From Alphaproteobacteria bacterium (GTDB taxonomy: Bacteria; Pseudomonadota; Alphaproteobacteria; Micropepsales; Micropepsaceae), in assembly GCA_025350465.1 (NCBI GenBank), contig JANXXU010000007.1:114451-178450 (forward strand): a stretch of DNA of 64,000 bases, written 5' to 3'. Of the stretch, positions 38,730 through 48,917 are shown in pieces. Made by a program: the position numbers and the translations under genes. The stretch's first letter is position 1. Each line of letters starts with the position of its first letter. A model generated the notes under the pieces. It was given only the letters and a program-made list of their open reading frames with translations, had not been told where the DNA came from and ran no database searches.

Positions 38730-39437
38730 ATGAGCATCGCCAAGAAGCCCCTGGTCCTCGTCGTCGAAGACGAGATGCCGCTGACGACGCTGCTGCGGTA
38801 CAATTTGGAGAAGGAAGGCTACCGCGTAAGCGAGGCTCGCGACGGCGAAGAGGCCATGATGATGGCCGACGAAGAAATGCCGGACCTCACGCTGCTCGAT
38901 TGGATGCTGCCTAAAATTTCGGGGATCGAAGTTTGCCGCCGTCTGCGCGGACGCGCCGAATCGCGCAACATGCCGATCATCATGCTGACCGCGCGCGGCG
39001 AGGAGAGCGACCGTATTCGCGGGCTCGATACGGGCGCAGACGACTACATCACCAAGCCGTTCTCGATGACGGAACTGCTGGCGCGCGTGCGAGCGGTGCT
39101 GCGCCGGATAAGACCTGCGCTTGCCGAAGACGTTGCAACGTTCGGCGATATCATCGTCGATCGCTCCGCTCACCGCGTGCGCCGCGGGCCAAAGGACATC
39201 CATCTGGGGCCGACGGAATACCGGTTGCTCGACCATTTCATGCAACATCCCGGACGCGTCTTCAGCCGGGAACAATTGCTCGACGCCGTGTGGGGCTCGG
39301 ATGTCTACGTCGAAGCACGTACCGTCGACGTGCATATCGGGCGTCTGCGCAAGGCACTGAACGTCCCCGGGCAAACCGATCCGATTCGCACCGTGAGATC
39401 GGCCGGCTACGCGCTCGACGAGTCGTTCAAGGGTTAG
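38730..39437 (+). CDS. phoB: Phosphate regulon response regulator PhoB
   Basis: VLVVEDEMPLTTLLRYNLEKEGYRV; LGPTEYRLLDHFMQHPGRVFSREQLLDAVWGSDVYVEARTVDVHIGRLRKAL. Confidence 0.94.
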   Translation: MSIAKKPLVLVVEDEMPLTTLLRYNLEKEGYRVSEARDGEEAMMMADEEMPDLTLLDWMLPKISGIEVCRRLRGRAESRNMPIIMLTARGEESDRIRGLDTGADDYITKPFSMTELLARVRAVLRRIRPALAEDVATFGDIIVDRSAHRVRRGPKDIHLGPTEYRLLDHFMQHPGRVFSREQLLDAVWGSDVYVEARTVDVHIGRLRKALNVPGQTDPIRTVRSAGYALDESFKG

Positions 39438-39463
39438 GCTTCTCAGTAGAAGCAATTCTCGCT

Positions 39464-39540
39464 GGTACCGCCCCCGCAGCGGGCTACCGCATTCACGGAA
39501 ATGATTCTCACTGTTACCGCCCCACAGCGGGGGCGGTAAC
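39464..39540. repeat. Two tandem related hairpins after phoB
   Basis: GGTACCGCCCCCGCAGCGGGCTACCGC (39464-39490) and GTTACCGCCCCACAGCGGGGGCGGTAAC (39513-39540), each preceded by ATTCTCRCTG. Confidence 0.65.
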
Positions 39541-39584
39541 AGGGCATATTTGGGAATGCCGTCAGCGACGGCGCTCCCAGGCAA

Positions 39585-39621
39585 CGAAAAAGGGGCTGCC
39601 CCCGCGGACAGCCCCTTTTCG
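39585..39621. terminator. Strong terminator hairpin between convergent phoB and gcrA
   Basis: CGAAAAAGGGGCTG-cccccgcgga-CAGCCCCTTTTCG. Confidence 0.85.
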
Positions 39622-39641
39622 CAGACCCCTCTGTCTCGGCT

Positions 39642-40118
39642 TTAGGTATTCGCTAAGTAACGGCGAAAATCGCGATCGCGATCGCGGTCCCGGCGGCCTT
39701 GGGCCGGCTGGAACGCTTTGATCGAATGCGCTTCGCAATAGGGCGAGCCGACTTTCGGCGTGTGCCCGCAGAAGTGGAATTCATTGGTCGAAGGATCGCC
39801 GATCGGCCATTTGCACATCCGATCGGAAATCGTCAGCACCGTCGTCTTGTTGCCGTTGGCGTCGACGACAGGGTCAGCCTCGACAATCGGTGCCTGAACG
39901 ATCTGCATCGGCCGGGGACGCGCCATACGGCGGGCGACGGCCATCCGTGGACGCTCGGCGCGCGCAGGCGTTGCGCGGCCCGCGAGCCCCAATCTATGCA
40001 CCTTGCCGATAACGGCATTGCGGGTGACGCCGCCGAGTTGGCGTGCGATTTGGCTGGCACTCAGACCTTCAGTCCAGAGCTGCTTGAGTTGCTCGACGCG
40101 TTCTTCCGTCCAGCCCAT
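39642..40118 (-). CDS. gcrA: GcrA cell cycle regulator
   Basis: MGWTEERVEQLKQLWTEGLSASQIARQLGGVTRNAVIGKVHRLGLAGR; CKWPIGDPSTNEFHFCGHTPKVGSPYCEAH. Confidence 0.96.
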   Translation of the reverse strand: MGWTEERVEQLKQLWTEGLSASQIARQLGGVTRNAVIGKVHRLGLAGRATPARAERPRMAVARRMARPRPMQIVQAPIVEADPVVDANGNKTTVLTISDRMCKWPIGDPSTNEFHFCGHTPKVGSPYCEAHSIKAFQPAQGRRDRDRDRDFRRYLANT

Positions 40119-40364
40119 TGTAAGTCCCTCCGCGTGGACAGGCGTTGGTTAACGCCACATACAGTATGGGCTTCATGGCGACACACAAGATCAATTAATG
40201 AGCGCAAGATGTAGTTATTGGGGATTGTGCTTCTTCAATCACAGATAGTTAACGGGCTGCTGCGGTTGCGTTGACACGTGCGGCGCGCGTTTCGGATACT
40301 GGATTTTTGGAAAAGTCCGGGCGGCGTGCCGGTTTGGTCGACGCTTCCCTAAGGAAAGCCCCCC

Positions 40365-41561
40365 GTGATCACGCCGCTGCTCCCGACTTACTCCCGGGCC
40401 GATATCGCGTTCGAGCGGGGCGAAGGCCCTTATTTGTACTCAACCACAGGCGAGCGATTCCTCGACTTCGGCGGGGGTATCGCGGTCAACGTGCTGGGCT
40501 ACACCCATCCGCATTTGGTTGCGGCATTGACGGCGCAGGCCGGCAAACTCTGGCACACGTCCAATCTCTACCGCGTGCCTGGGCAAGAGCAACTCGCCGA
40601 GCGCCTGGTCGGTGCGACGTTTGCCGATACAGTCTTCTTCGGCAATTCGGGGGCCGAGGCCGTCGAGTGTTCGATCAAGATGGCGCGCAAATATCATGCG
40701 GCGCGCGGCGAGCCACAGTGCTACCGGCTGATCACGGTCGAGGGCGCCTTCCACGGACGAACGCTTGCCACGATCGCCGCCGGCGGCCAGAAAAAATATC
40801 TCGAGGGCTTCGGGCCCAAGGTTGAAGGCTTCGATCAAGTGCCGTTCGGCGATCATGAGGCGCTAAAGCGTGCGATCGGACCCGAAACCGCCGGCATTCT
40901 CATTGAACCCATTCAAGGTGAGGGCGGCATTCGTCCGCTCGGTTGGGATTATCTGCGCGAGTTGCGCGCGCTCTGTGACGAGCACGGGTTGCTGCTCGTG
41001 CTCGACGAGATCCAAACGGGCTTCGGGCGCACGGGAAAACTGTTCGCGCATGAATGGGCGGGAATTACACCCGACATCATGGCAATCGCGAAAGGCTTGG
41101 GCGGCGGCTTTCCGGTGGGCGCCTGTCTTGCGACGGAGCGCGCCGCCGCGGGCATGACAAGCGGCACACACGGCTCCACATTCGGCGGCAATCCACTGGC
41201 GATGGCAGTGGGCAATGCAGTGCTCGACATCGTGCTTGCGCCGGGATTCTTGGAACACGTCAACCGCATCGCGAATTATCTCCGGCAGCAACTTTCGATG
41301 ATTGCGGACAAACATCGCAGCATCATCGAAGATGTGCGCGGCGAAGGGTTGATGCTCGGCCTCAAGTGCAAGGTGGCGAACACCGACGTGGTGAACGCCC
41401 TGCGCGAGCGCGGATTGCTCAGCGTCGGTGCAGGCGACAACATCGTGCGCCTTCTGCCGCCGCTCATCATCGATGAAACGCAGGTGCGCGAGGCAATCGC
41501 GATCATCAACGATGCTTGCGGCGCGCTTGCCTATCAGCCGGCAAAGGACGCGGCGAAATGA
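40365..41561 (+). CDS. argD: Acetylornithine aminotransferase
   Basis: [63 protein letters not shown]. Confidence 0.92.
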   Translation: MITPLLPTYSRADIAFERGEGPYLYSTTGERFLDFGGGIAVNVLGYTHPHLVAALTAQAGKLWHTSNLYRVPGQEQLAERLVGATFADTVFFGNSGAEAVECSIKMARKYHAARGEPQCYRLITVEGAFHGRTLATIAAGGQKKYLEGFGPKVEGFDQVPFGDHEALKRAIGPETAGILIEPIQGEGGIRPLGWDYLRELRALCDEHGLLLVLDEIQTGFGRTGKLFAHEWAGITPDIMAIAKGLGGGFPVGACLATERAAAGMTSGTHGSTFGGNPLAMAVGNAVLDIVLAPGFLEHVNRIANYLRQQLSMIADKHRSIIEDVRGEGLMLGLKCKVANTDVVNALRERGLLSVGAGDNIVRLLPPLIIDETQVREAIAIINDACGALAYQPAKDAAK

Positions 41562-42520
41562 ACGCCCCCGGCATTGCGCGCGGTCCGAAGCATTTCCTGG
41601 ATCTCGACGCGTTCGACGCGGCAACGCTGCGCCGGATGATCGACGACGCGCGGCGCATGAAGGAGGCACGCGCGGGCCGCCCCAAAGGAGCGCCGGACGA
41701 CACGACGCCGCTCACCGGACGCATGCTGGCGCTGATTTTCGAAAAGCCGTCGACGCGAACACGAATCTCCTTCGAAATGGGAATGCGTCAGCTCGGCGGG
41801 CAGACCATGTTCCTCGACGGGCGCGACATGCAATTCGGTCACGGCGAGACCGTCGGCGATACGGCGCGCGTTCTGTCGCGCTACGTAGACGGGGTCATGT
41901 TGCGCACCAAGCGCCACCAAGCGCTCGTCGAACTCGCTGCGACCGCGACGATCCCCGTCATCAACGGCCTGACGGATCGCACGCATCCTTGTCAGCTGCT
42001 CGCCGACGTCATGACGTTCGAAGAGCATCGCGGACCGATCAAAGGGCGCGTGGTGACTTGGTCGGGCGCCGGCAACAATGTCTGCGCTTCGTGGATTCAG
42101 GCGGCGGTTCGTTTCGGCTTCGAGCTGCGCATCGCCGCGCCCGAAGAACTCGAGCCCGACGCCGCACTCCTCAAATGGGCGAAAGCCGAGGGCGGGCACG
42201 TCAATATCGTGCGAGATCCTTATGAGGCCGCTTCGGGCTCGGACGCACTTGTGACCGACACCTGGGTGCAAATGTCGGAATCCGATCAGCTCGGCGAGGG
42301 TGGCGCACGCTCGCGCCACAACATGCTGGTGCGCTATCGCGTCGACGATAAGCTGATGAAAGCGGCGAAGCGCGACGCCATCTTCATGCACTGCCTGCCG
42401 GCTCATCGCGGCGAAGAAGTGACCGACACCGTGCTCGACGGCGCGCAATCCGTTGTTTTCGATGAGGCGGAAAACCGCTTGCACACGCAAAAGAGCGTGC
42501 TGTTGTGGGCGATGTCGTGA
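41558..42520 (+). CDS. argF: Ornithine carbamoyltransferase
   Basis: [56 protein letters not shown] overlap with argD. Confidence 0.95.
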   Translation: MNAPGIARGPKHFLDLDAFDAATLRRMIDDARRMKEARAGRPKGAPDDTTPLTGRMLALIFEKPSTRTRISFEMGMRQLGGQTMFLDGRDMQFGHGETVGDTARVLSRYVDGVMLRTKRHQALVELAATATIPVINGLTDRTHPCQLLADVMTFEEHRGPIKGRVVTWSGAGNNVCASWIQAAVRFGFELRIAAPEELEPDAALLKWAKAEGGHVNIVRDPYEAASGSDALVTDTWVQMSESDQLGEGGARSRHNMLVRYRVDDKLMKAAKRDAIFMHCLPAHRGEEVTDTVLDGAQSVVFDEAENRLHTQKSVLLWAMS

Positions 42521-43437
42521 CTGACGGCGACTTCGCGCAGAGCTTTCAGATCGAAGGCATGAACGTCCGCGGGCGCGTCGTTCATTTGACGAGCGTCGCG
42601 GATCGGGTTCTGGGCGCCCACAATTATCCGGACATCGTCTCCGGGGTGGTTGCGGAGGCGTTGACGCTTGCCGCGCTCCTGGGCGCGTCACTCAAATTCA
42701 ACGGCATGCTGACTCTGCAAACGCGCAGCGACGGGCCGGTTCGCATGATCGTCGCCGACTACATGACGCCCGGCGTATTGCGCGCTTGCGCAACATTTGA
42801 CCGGGAGGCGGTTGAGGGGCTCGGTCCCAGTCCAAGCTTCGGTGCGCTTGCCGGTGCAGGATCGCTGGCGATCACGATCGATCCCGGCGAGGACATGGAG
42901 CGTTACCAGGGCATCGTGCCGCTCGATGACCGCGGCCTTGCCCACAGCGCCGTCAGTTACTTTGAACGTTCGGAGCAGATACCAACGGCGATCAAGGTCG
43001 CTGCGGCGATGCTGCATACCAAAGGTGGCCAGCCTGGGTGGCGGGCAGGCGGTATCATGATCCAGAATCTGGCGGCGCTCGGCGGCAACGCGCCCGTCAT
43101 GGCGAGCGGCGATGCCGAGGAAGCGTGGACCCGCGCCTCGATCTTGTTTGCGACGATCGATCAATTGGAACTGGTCGACCCGCAGGTCGAAAGCGAGCGA
43201 TTGCTCTACCGGCTCTACCATGAAGACGGCGTGCGGGCGTTCGCGCACCAACCGCTATCGTTCGGTTGCCGCTGCAGCGCGGAGCGCGTAGTGCGTGTGT
43301 TGTCGAGCTATTCGCGCGACGAGCTGAGCGATCTTGTCGAGGCCGACGGCTTGATCAGAGCGACCTGCGAGTTTTGCTCGGCGTCCTATCGCTTCAAGCC
43401 CGGTGAACTCGCCGAGACTCAGTTCGCGCGGACGTGA
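42505..43437 (+). CDS. hslO: Hsp33 redox chaperone
   Basis: FQIEGMNVRGRVVHLTSVADRVLGAHNYPDIVSGVVAEALTLAALLG; CRCSAERVVRVL...CEFCSASYRF zinc switch; overlaps argF. Confidence 0.92.
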   Translation: MGDVVTDGDFAQSFQIEGMNVRGRVVHLTSVADRVLGAHNYPDIVSGVVAEALTLAALLGASLKFNGMLTLQTRSDGPVRMIVADYMTPGVLRACATFDREAVEGLGPSPSFGALAGAGSLAITIDPGEDMERYQGIVPLDDRGLAHSAVSYFERSEQIPTAIKVAAAMLHTKGGQPGWRAGGIMIQNLAALGGNAPVMASGDAEEAWTRASILFATIDQLELVDPQVESERLLYRLYHEDGVRAFAHQPLSFGCRCSAERVVRVLSSYSRDELSDLVEADGLIRATCEFCSASYRFKPGELAETQFART

Positions 43438-44582
43438 TCGACGAGGCGCTGCATGAACGCGACGCAAGCGTCGATTTGTTCGAGCGCGACAAACTCATCC
43501 GGCTTGTGTGCTTGAAGGATGCTGCCCGGACCGCAGACAACGGCGGGAATTCCGGCTTCCTGAAATAGGCCCGCCTCGGTGCCGTAGGAAACGGCCTCCG
43601 CGCTGTTACGGCCCGAGAGCTGGCGGGCGAGCGCTTCGGCCGGGCAATCCTTTGCCGGTTTCAAAGGTGGGACGCGGGCGCCGGCAACCGTTGCGATATC
43701 GACTTCGGCGGCGATGCGGCGCAAGCCCGGCAGCACGTCCTCGCGGGAATGGCGCACAAAGCGCTCGGCGATCTCATCCTCATCCGTGCCCGGCAGGCAG
43801 CGATACTCCCACTGGAACGTGCATTCGCGCGCGAGAATGTTGAGCGCCGTGCCGCCGTGAACGACGGACGATTGCACGGTGGTGTAAGGCGGATCGAAGC
43901 GACCGCTCGCGTCGCCGCGCCGGCGCATTTCTTCGGCCAGCGTCTCCAGATAGACGATCAGTTCTGCGGCCACCATGACGGCGTTGACGCCCTTGTCGGT
44001 GTGGCTTGAATGCGATTCACGGCCCGTGACCGTCGTGCGAAAGGCGCGAATGCCTTTGTGCGCATTGACGACCTGCATGTCGCTGGGTTCGCCGATGATG
44101 ACGAGGCGCGGCGTCGGCAAATCTTGCGCGATGCGCGCAATCATCGGACGCACGCCGAGGCAACCGATTTCTTCGTCATAAGAGAGCGCGATATGGATCG
44201 GGGTCCGCGGTCGAGCCGCGACGAACGCCGGCACCGAGGCAAGCGCGATCGCACAGAAACTTTTCATGTCGCAGGTCCCGCGGCCGAAAAGCTTGCCGTC
44301 GCGTTCGACAATCTTGAACGGGTCGCTGGTCCATTGCTGACCGTCGACCGGTACGACGTCGGTGTGGCCCGACAAAACGATGCCGCCGGGCTCGTCAGGT
44401 CCGATCGTTACGTAGAGATTGGCTTTGGTGCCTTTAGCGTTGGGTACCAGCAGGGGTTTCAGGCCATGACCTTTGAGATAGTCAGCGGCGAAATCGATCA
44501 GGCCGAGATTGGAATCGCGGCTCGTCGTATCGAACGACACGAGCCGATCGATCATTTCACGCGGCGAATAAGTGGCGCCCAT
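43419..44582 (-). CDS. argE: Acetylornithine deacetylase (M20)
   Basis: VLSGHTDVVPVDGQQWTSDPF; GRGTCDMKSFCAIAL; CGPGSILQAHKPDEFVALEQIDACVAFM. Confidence 0.9.
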   Translation of the reverse strand: MGATYSPREMIDRLVSFDTTSRDSNLGLIDFAADYLKGHGLKPLLVPNAKGTKANLYVTIGPDEPGGIVLSGHTDVVPVDGQQWTSDPFKIVERDGKLFGRGTCDMKSFCAIALASVPAFVAARPRTPIHIALSYDEEIGCLGVRPMIARIAQDLPTPRLVIIGEPSDMQVVNAHKGIRAFRTTVTGRESHSSHTDKGVNAVMVAAELIVYLETLAEEMRRRGDASGRFDPPYTTVQSSVVHGGTALNILARECTFQWEYRCLPGTDEDEIAERFVRHSREDVLPGLRRIAAEVDIATVAGARVPPLKPAKDCPAEALARQLSGRNSAEAVSYGTEAGLFQEAGIPAVVCGPGSILQAHKPDEFVALEQIDACVAFMQRLVDHVRAN

Positions 44583-44594
44583 CTGGCAGGCGTC

Positions 44595-45236
44595 CTAGGC
44601 GGTGAGGGTCGAGCTCGGGTTGCCGATAATGGTCAAGAACTCGCGCCGCGTCAGCGGGTCTTGGCGAAATGCGCCCAGCATCGTCGACGTCACCATGGTC
44701 ACGCCCGGCTTATGAACGCCGCGCGTCGTCATGCATTGATGCTGCGCTTCGATCACCACGGCGACGCCTTTGGGCTCCAACACCTTTTGGATGGTGTTGG
44801 CGATTTGGGCGTTCATTTTTTCCTGGACCTGGAGGCGACGCGCATAGGACTCCACAACGCGCGCCAGCTTGGAAATGCCGACGACTTTGTTGGTGGGTAG
44901 ATAGCCGACATGGGCCCTGCCGATGATCGGCGCCAAGTGATGTTCGCAATGCGATTCGAAGCGGATATCGCGCAGCACGATCATCTCGTCGTAGCCGTCG
45001 ACCTCCTTGAAGGTTCGCTTCATGTATTCTTCGGGATCTTCAGCATAGCCCGAGAACCAGTCCTCATAGGCGCGGGCGACGCGGGCCGGCGTATCGCGCA
45101 GGCCTTCCCGCGTCGGGTCGTCGCCGGCCCAGCGCAGCAGCGTCTCGACTGCTTGCTCGGCTTCGTCGCGCGAGGGGCGCGTGCCGTTCGACTTCGCGGG
45201 CTTTGTATTGTTCTGACGGCGGACGGCGATGGTCAT
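44595..45236 (-). CDS. folE: GTP cyclohydrolase I
   Basis: [57 protein letters not shown]. Confidence 0.95.
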   Translation of the reverse strand: MTIAVRRQNNTKPAKSNGTRPSRDEAEQAVETLLRWAGDDPTREGLRDTPARVARAYEDWFSGYAEDPEEYMKRTFKEVDGYDEMIVLRDIRFESHCEHHLAPIIGRAHVGYLPTNKVVGISKLARVVESYARRLQVQEKMNAQIANTIQKVLEPKGVAVVIEAQHQCMTTRGVHKPGVTMVTSTMLGAFRQDPLTRREFLTIIGNPSSTLTA

Positions 45237-45362
45237 TGCACAGGCTCCCAGCGGTTTCGCGCAAGAAACCTAAATTGGTTCCATCTCACGCGCCGCTCAC
45301 GGTTTCGCGCCATCATTAGGCACGAAACGCAACCCTAGATAAAGGGAGTCGCTTCTATCGTT

Positions 45363-45818
45363 TCAATGCACCATCCGCGCTTCGTGCGGGGAATCGAGCG
45401 GGAACAACGGGATGTCGACCTGAAAGGTCTCACCGCTCGCCGTTTGCATTTGGTAAGCGCCCAACATCATTCCCGAAGGTGTTTCCAGCGGCGTGCCGCT
45501 CTTGTACTCAAAACTCTCGCCGGGACGTAAAATAGGCTGCTGACCAATTACGCCGGCGCCGCGTACTTCGATGGTGCGGCCGTTGGCATCGATGATGCGC
45601 CAGAATCGCGCACGCAGCTGCACCGTATCGGCGCCGCCGTTTTCGATGAGCACCGTATAGGCCCAAAAGAAGTGACTGTTGTCCGGCGCCGATTGATCGG
45701 CGAGATATGCCGGCTCGACCGAAACTGTGATCTCACGCGTGACACGCCGAAACATGGCGCCACCTCCCACCCTGACATCGGCCGCCGCAACGTTAACGGC
45801 CGTCTTACCCTTGTCCAT
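45363..45818 (-). CDS. apaG: ApaG-domain protein
   Basis: ITVSVEPAYLADQSAPDNSHFFWAYTVLIENGGADTVQLRARFWRIIDANG...GVIGQQPILRPGESFEYKSGTPLETPSGMMLGAYQM. Confidence 0.93.
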   Translation of the reverse strand: MDKGKTAVNVAAADVRVGGGAMFRRVTREITVSVEPAYLADQSAPDNSHFFWAYTVLIENGGADTVQLRARFWRIIDANGRTIEVRGAGVIGQQPILRPGESFEYKSGTPLETPSGMMLGAYQMQTASGETFQVDIPLFPLDSPHEARMVH

Positions 45819-45826
45819 AATACGCC

Positions 45827-46276
45827 TTACTCATGTTCAACGGTGACGTCCGTCTTCACCGAAAGGGCGATGAAGCAATTTTCGTGCGCGAGGTGATGCA
45901 TCTCGGCAATCTCTTCGGCAGATGGTTTACGCTCACCGCCAAATGCGACGCGCGGTCGCAGGATGACGTGGCTCACCCACAGTTTTCCGCCATCGTTCTT
46001 GGTCATCCGGCCAACGGCTTGGTCATCGTAACTATCTACGGTGAAGCGCTTGCGCGATGCAATCGCGAGAAATGTCAGCATATGACAGGTCGACAGGGAG
46101 GCAACGAAGGCCTCTTCGGGATTCGGCCGCTCGGCGTCGCCTTTGAATTCGGGCGCCCCAGACCAGGGTACGATCTGCCCACCGCCGAAGCGCACCTCAT
46201 GGCCGCGGTTGTAGTCGTCATAGGCGAACGACACCGTCTGGCGCCGCCATGTCGTCGTTGCTCGATGCTCGCTCAT
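45827..46276 (-). CDS. OsmC-family protein
   Basis: NPEEAFVASLSTCHMLTFLAIASRKRFTVDSYDDQAVG; AHENCFIALSVKTDVTVEHE. Confidence 0.9.
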   Translation of the reverse strand: MSEHRATTTWRRQTVSFAYDDYNRGHEVRFGGGQIVPWSGAPEFKGDAERPNPEEAFVASLSTCHMLTFLAIASRKRFTVDSYDDQAVGRMTKNDGGKLWVSHVILRPRVAFGGERKPSAEEIAEMHHLAHENCFIALSVKTDVTVEHE

Positions 46277-46278
46277 AT

Positions 46279-47472
46279 TCAGATCGCTCTCAGGCTTTGT
46301 GCCAAATCCTCGGCGATGTCGGCCGGATCTTCCAATCCAACCGAGAGGCGCAACATGCTCTCAGTGACGCCCAGCTCCGCTCGCGCCTGGGGTGTGAGGC
46401 GAAAATGAGTCGTCGTCGCAGGATGCGTGATCAGCGATTTGGCATCACCCAGATTGTTCGAGATATCGACAAGTTTTAGACGACGCATGACGTTGAACGC
46501 TGCATCCTTTCCGCCCGCGACATCGAACGTCACGATCGAGCCGCCCAAGCCCATCTGTGCACGAGCGAGCGCGTGTTGGGGATGATCGGGGCGCCCCGGA
46601 TAGACGACGCGCGTGACGTTTTTCTCGCGCGCCAGCGTGTCGGCAATGGCGGCGGCGTGTTCGCACATGGCGCGCACGCGCAGGTCCAAGGTCTCGAGCG
46701 CCTTGACCAGCACCCAGGCGTTGAACGGGCTCATCGATGGGCCGGTGTTGCGCAGAAATATCTGCAAGTGATCCTTCAGAAATTTTTCGTCGCACAGAAT
46801 AACGCCGCCCAGACAGCGGCCTTGCCCGTCGATGTGCTTGGTCGCCGAATAGACAATAATATCGGCGCCGTATTCCATCGGGCGCTGCAGGATTGGGGTC
46901 GCGAAGACATTGTCGACGATCAGCCGAGCGCCGCCGCGATGGGCGATGTCGGCAACCGCGCGCAGATCGATGATCTCCAAGGTCGGATTTGCGGGCGTCT
47001 CGAGAAACAGAACTTTCGTATTCGGTTTCATAGCCGCGCGCCATGCATCGAGGCTGCGCCCGTCGATTAACGTCGAGGTAACGCCAAAGCGCGGCAGCAC
47101 GTCCTCGATGACATAGCGGCAGCCGCCGAACATGGCGCGCGCGGCGACGACGTGGTCGCCTTGCTTGAGATGGCAGAGGAGGGCGGCGGTGACGGCGGCC
47201 ATGCCGGTCGCGGTGGCGCGGGCGACGGGCGCGCCTTCGATCAGCGCCATGCGTTCCTCGAAGGTCGAGACCGTCGGATTGCCGAAGCGAGAATACATGT
47301 AGCCCGCTTCTTCGCCTTTGAAGCGCGCCTCGGCGCTCTCGGGCGTCGCATAAGCGTAGCCCGAGGTCAGATACATCGCCTCGGAGGTCTCACCGTGTTC
47401 GGAGCGTTTCAATCCGCCGCGCACGAGGCGCGTCTTTAGTCCGTAACGGCGTCCCGGTTCCAGTTCACCCAT
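46279..47472 (-). CDS. metZ: O-succinylhomoserine sulfhydrylase (PLP, Cys/Met metabolism)
   Basis: YSRFGNPTVSTFEERMALIEGA; VYSATKHIDGQGRCLGGVIL; SAM-II riboswitch upstream supports Met pathway role. Confidence 0.9.
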   Translation of the reverse strand: MGELEPGRRYGLKTRLVRGGLKRSEHGETSEAMYLTSGYAYATPESAEARFKGEEAGYMYSRFGNPTVSTFEERMALIEGAPVARATATGMAAVTAALLCHLKQGDHVVAARAMFGGCRYVIEDVLPRFGVTSTLIDGRSLDAWRAAMKPNTKVLFLETPANPTLEIIDLRAVADIAHRGGARLIVDNVFATPILQRPMEYGADIIVYSATKHIDGQGRCLGGVILCDEKFLKDHLQIFLRNTGPSMSPFNAWVLVKALETLDLRVRAMCEHAAAIADTLAREKNVTRVVYPGRPDHPQHALARAQMGLGGSIVTFDVAGGKDAAFNVMRRLKLVDISNNLGDAKSLITHPATTTHFRLTPQARAELGVTESMLRLSVGLEDPADIAEDLAQSLRAI

Positions 47473-47502
47473 CGCTCTGTCCCTCGGCCGCTTCGGCGAA
47501 AG

Positions 47503-47537
47503 AAAAACCCCGTGCTTGGGGCCCAAGCCGGGGTTGA
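47503..47537 (-). terminator. Riboswitch-associated intrinsic terminator before metZ
   Basis: Reverse strand AACCCCGGCTTGGGCCCCAAGCACGGGGTTTTTC: long stem with T tract just ahead of metZ start. Confidence 0.75.
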
Positions 47538-47554
47538 ACGATGATTGCGTGCAA

Positions 47555-47620
47555 CCCGGCCGTTTAGCTGCTTTTTATACGTGGCCGCGAAGCTGGCCGG
47601 CTCAAATCGCCACGTGGCGC
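47555..47620 (-). ncRNA. SAM-II riboswitch aptamer upstream of metZ
   Basis: Reverse strand CGTGGCGATTTGAGCCGGCCAGCTTCGCGGCCACGTATAAAAAGCAGCTAAACGGCCGGG: P1 CGTGGC/GCCACG, pseudoknot CCGGCC/GGCCGG, conserved GATTTGA and GCTAAA. Confidence 0.85.
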
Positions 47621-47719
47621 AACCTTAAGGCGCGAATGGCGTGCGGGTCAATCGCGCGCACGGGGGATATCAAGTCGCAGGCGCTTTGAGGCGCCGGGTG
47701 CTTGGCCTAAAACTCACGC

Positions 47720-48862
47720 ATGGTGCAGGAAGGACCATTGTTCGGCGGCCCGGAAGATACGGCTGAAGCCAATCGCGGTCACTCGACGGGCATTTTGCCG
47801 GCGAGTCATCTGCGCGGCATGATTCATCGCGGGCGCATTCAGGCGCTGACGCCGATCGAGGATGCGCAGATTCAACCGGCAAGCTTGGACCTGCGGCTCG
47901 GCGCGGTGGCGTGGCGCATTCGCGCGAGCTTCTTGCCCGGGCCCGACACGACGGTGAAACAGCGCATCGATCAGATCGCGCTGCATCAAATCGATTTGAC
48001 GAAGGGCGCCGTGTTCGAAGCGGGGTGCGTTTACGTGGTGCCGCTCTTGGAGAGCGTGTCGCTCGGCTATCGGGTCTCGGGTATCGCCAACCCGAAGAGT
48101 TCGACCGGCCGGCTCGACGTGTTCACGCGCCTCATCACCGACGGCGCACGCGAGTTCGATCGCATCGAGCCCGGCTACGAAGGTCCGCTTTATGCCGAAG
48201 TCAGTCCGCGCACGTTTTCGATTTTGGTTCGCGAGGGATCGAGACTCAATCAATTGCGGTTGCGGCGGGGCTCGCCGCCGTTTTCCGATACCGAATTACG
48301 GCGTCTGCAAGAAGATCGCCGCATCGTTGCGGGCGACGCCGACATCAACGACGGCATCGCGCTGACCGTCGATCTCAAAGGCATCGCCGGCCATGAACTC
48401 GTCGGCTACCGCGCGAAGCGTCACGCGGGGCTCGTCGACATCGACAAGCCGTCGGCGCATGACGTCGCCGATTTTTGGGAGCCGATCCGCGCTCGCTCCG
48501 ACGCGACGATGGTTCTAGACCCGAACGAATTTTACATTCTGGCGTCGCGCGAGGCGGTTTCCATTCCGCCGGAGTATGCGGCCGAGATGGTGCCCTACAA
48601 TCCGCTCGTCGGCGAGTTTCGTGTGCATTATGCGGGCTTCTTCGATCCGGGTTTCGGTTATTCGGACGCGGGCGGCGCCGGTTCGCGTGCCGTGCTCGAG
48701 GTGCGCAGCCACGAGGTGCCGTTCATCCTCCAGCACGGCCAGACGATCGGGCGCCTGGTGTTCGAGCGGCTGACCGAGCCGCCGGAGCGCGTCTACGGCC
48801 AAGGCATCGGCTCGCACTATCAGGCGCAAGGCCTGAAGTTGTCGAAGCACTTCCGGATTTAG
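47720..48862 (+). CDS. dcd: Double-domain 2'-deoxycytidine 5'-triphosphate deaminase
   Basis: GHSTGILPASHLRGMIHRGRIQ...DAQIQPASLDLRLG; ANPKSSTGRLDVFTRLITDGAREFD; repeated Dcd-like C-terminal half. Confidence 0.88.
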   Translation: MVQEGPLFGGPEDTAEANRGHSTGILPASHLRGMIHRGRIQALTPIEDAQIQPASLDLRLGAVAWRIRASFLPGPDTTVKQRIDQIALHQIDLTKGAVFEAGCVYVVPLLESVSLGYRVSGIANPKSSTGRLDVFTRLITDGAREFDRIEPGYEGPLYAEVSPRTFSILVREGSRLNQLRLRRGSPPFSDTELRRLQEDRRIVAGDADINDGIALTVDLKGIAGHELVGYRAKRHAGLVDIDKPSAHDVADFWEPIRARSDATMVLDPNEFYILASREAVSIPPEYAAEMVPYNPLVGEFRVHYAGFFDPGFGYSDAGGAGSRAVLEVRSHEVPFILQHGQTIGRLVFERLTEPPERVYGQGIGSHYQAQGLKLSKHFRI

Positions 48863-48917
48863 GAAGGCATCCGTCATGCCCGGCTTGGACCGGTGGCTGT
48901 TGCCCAAACTTGTCGTC

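Noticed and set aside
39660-39690. CGCGATCGCGATCGCG run as possible repeat element or HIP1-like site
   Set aside because: Lies within the gcrA C-terminus, encoding an RDRDRD tail; a similar run near 108-130 is within the RND gene
40119-40364. CcrM GANTC sites upstream of gcrA
   Set aside because: No GANTC motif found by eye in the intergenic region
41534-42691. 385-aa reverse ORF
   Set aside because: Antisense to argF; shadow ORF
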